A program made the position numbers and the translations under genes. The notes below the pieces were generated by a model, which searched no databases, was not told the DNA's origin, and was given only the letters and a program-made list of their open reading frames with translations. From Firmicutes bacterium UBA3553 (GTDB taxonomy: Bacteria; Bacillota; Clostridia; Tissierellales; Sedimentibacteraceae), in NCBI GenBank assembly GCA_002381185.1, contig DFOA01000054.1:1-21030 (forward strand): a DNA stretch of 21,030 nucleotides, in the 5' to 3' direction. Each line of letters begins with the position of its first letter. Within the stretch, counting starts at the first letter, position 1. Of this stretch, positions 21,017-21,030 are shown piece after piece.

Positions 21017-21030
21017 TTTACAATGAAAAC

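Overview
The window is AT-rich, uses TTG and GTG starts freely, and nearly every gene has a strong GGAGG-type ribosome binding site. With the protein families present, this suggests a Clostridia-type Firmicute, possibly a Lachnospiraceae gut bacterium; that is an inference from style and families only. All convincing genes lie on the + strand. The content is that of a mobile defence island: one edge shows the C-terminal part of a large serine recombinase, and almost everything after it is a known or probable anti-phage module or the wreck of one. I see no tRNA, rRNA or CRISPR array.

Layout: (1) 1-894, serine recombinase tail. (2) 1053-3063, a consensus promoter with an overlapping inverted repeat drives a DUF5986-like gene and an XRE-ImmA/IrrE regulator-protease. 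(3) 3215-5031, a three-gene ubiquitin-like conjugation operon: Multi_ubiq-type modifier, DUF6791-ThiF E1-like enzyme, DUF6527-like protein. (4) 5335-5574, a DUF1413-like gene killed by three in-frame stops. (5) 5589-7679, a two-gene abortive-infection-type module. (6) 7981-10326, an Mrr-type nuclease fused to an nSTAND3-type NTPase. (7) 10327-11060, a gene-free stretch rich in palindromes with a strong terminator. (8) 11061-13756, a Thoeris locus: TIR, ThsA (SIR2-SLOG), ThsB (TIR). (9) 13757-14640, a graveyard with a TIR fragment, a frameshifted HEPN-like gene and an HsdR tail. (10) 14791-20368, a tightly packed six-gene operon: TIR, Nmad2, TIR-SLOG, thymidylate-kinase-like, HMUDK_hel/aGPT-PPlase-like, and thymidylate-synthase-like. 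(11) 20405-21016, further debris: a ThsB N-terminus, a chimeric remnant, a terminator and a short ORF.

The most exciting part is region 10. It joins the logic of Thoeris (a TIR makes a nucleotide signal from NAD+, a SLOG domain senses it) to a set of pyrimidine-nucleotide enzymes normally linked to hypermodified thymidine/uridine in phage DNA. Close packing, including ATGA and 14-nt overlaps, argues that the six genes work together. Two readings fit: the operon makes or watches a modified deoxyuridylate-derived nucleotide, or it makes a TIR signal that carries a modified base. I know of computational discussion of TIR/SLOG/nucleotide-modification gene neighbourhoods, but of no experimental description of this exact six-gene set.

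The ubiquitin-like operon (region 3) is the second most interesting. It has a single modifier domain without a Gly-Gly tail and no separate E2 or JAB-type peptidase gene. Family calls come from reading motifs and remembered family signatures, not from searches.
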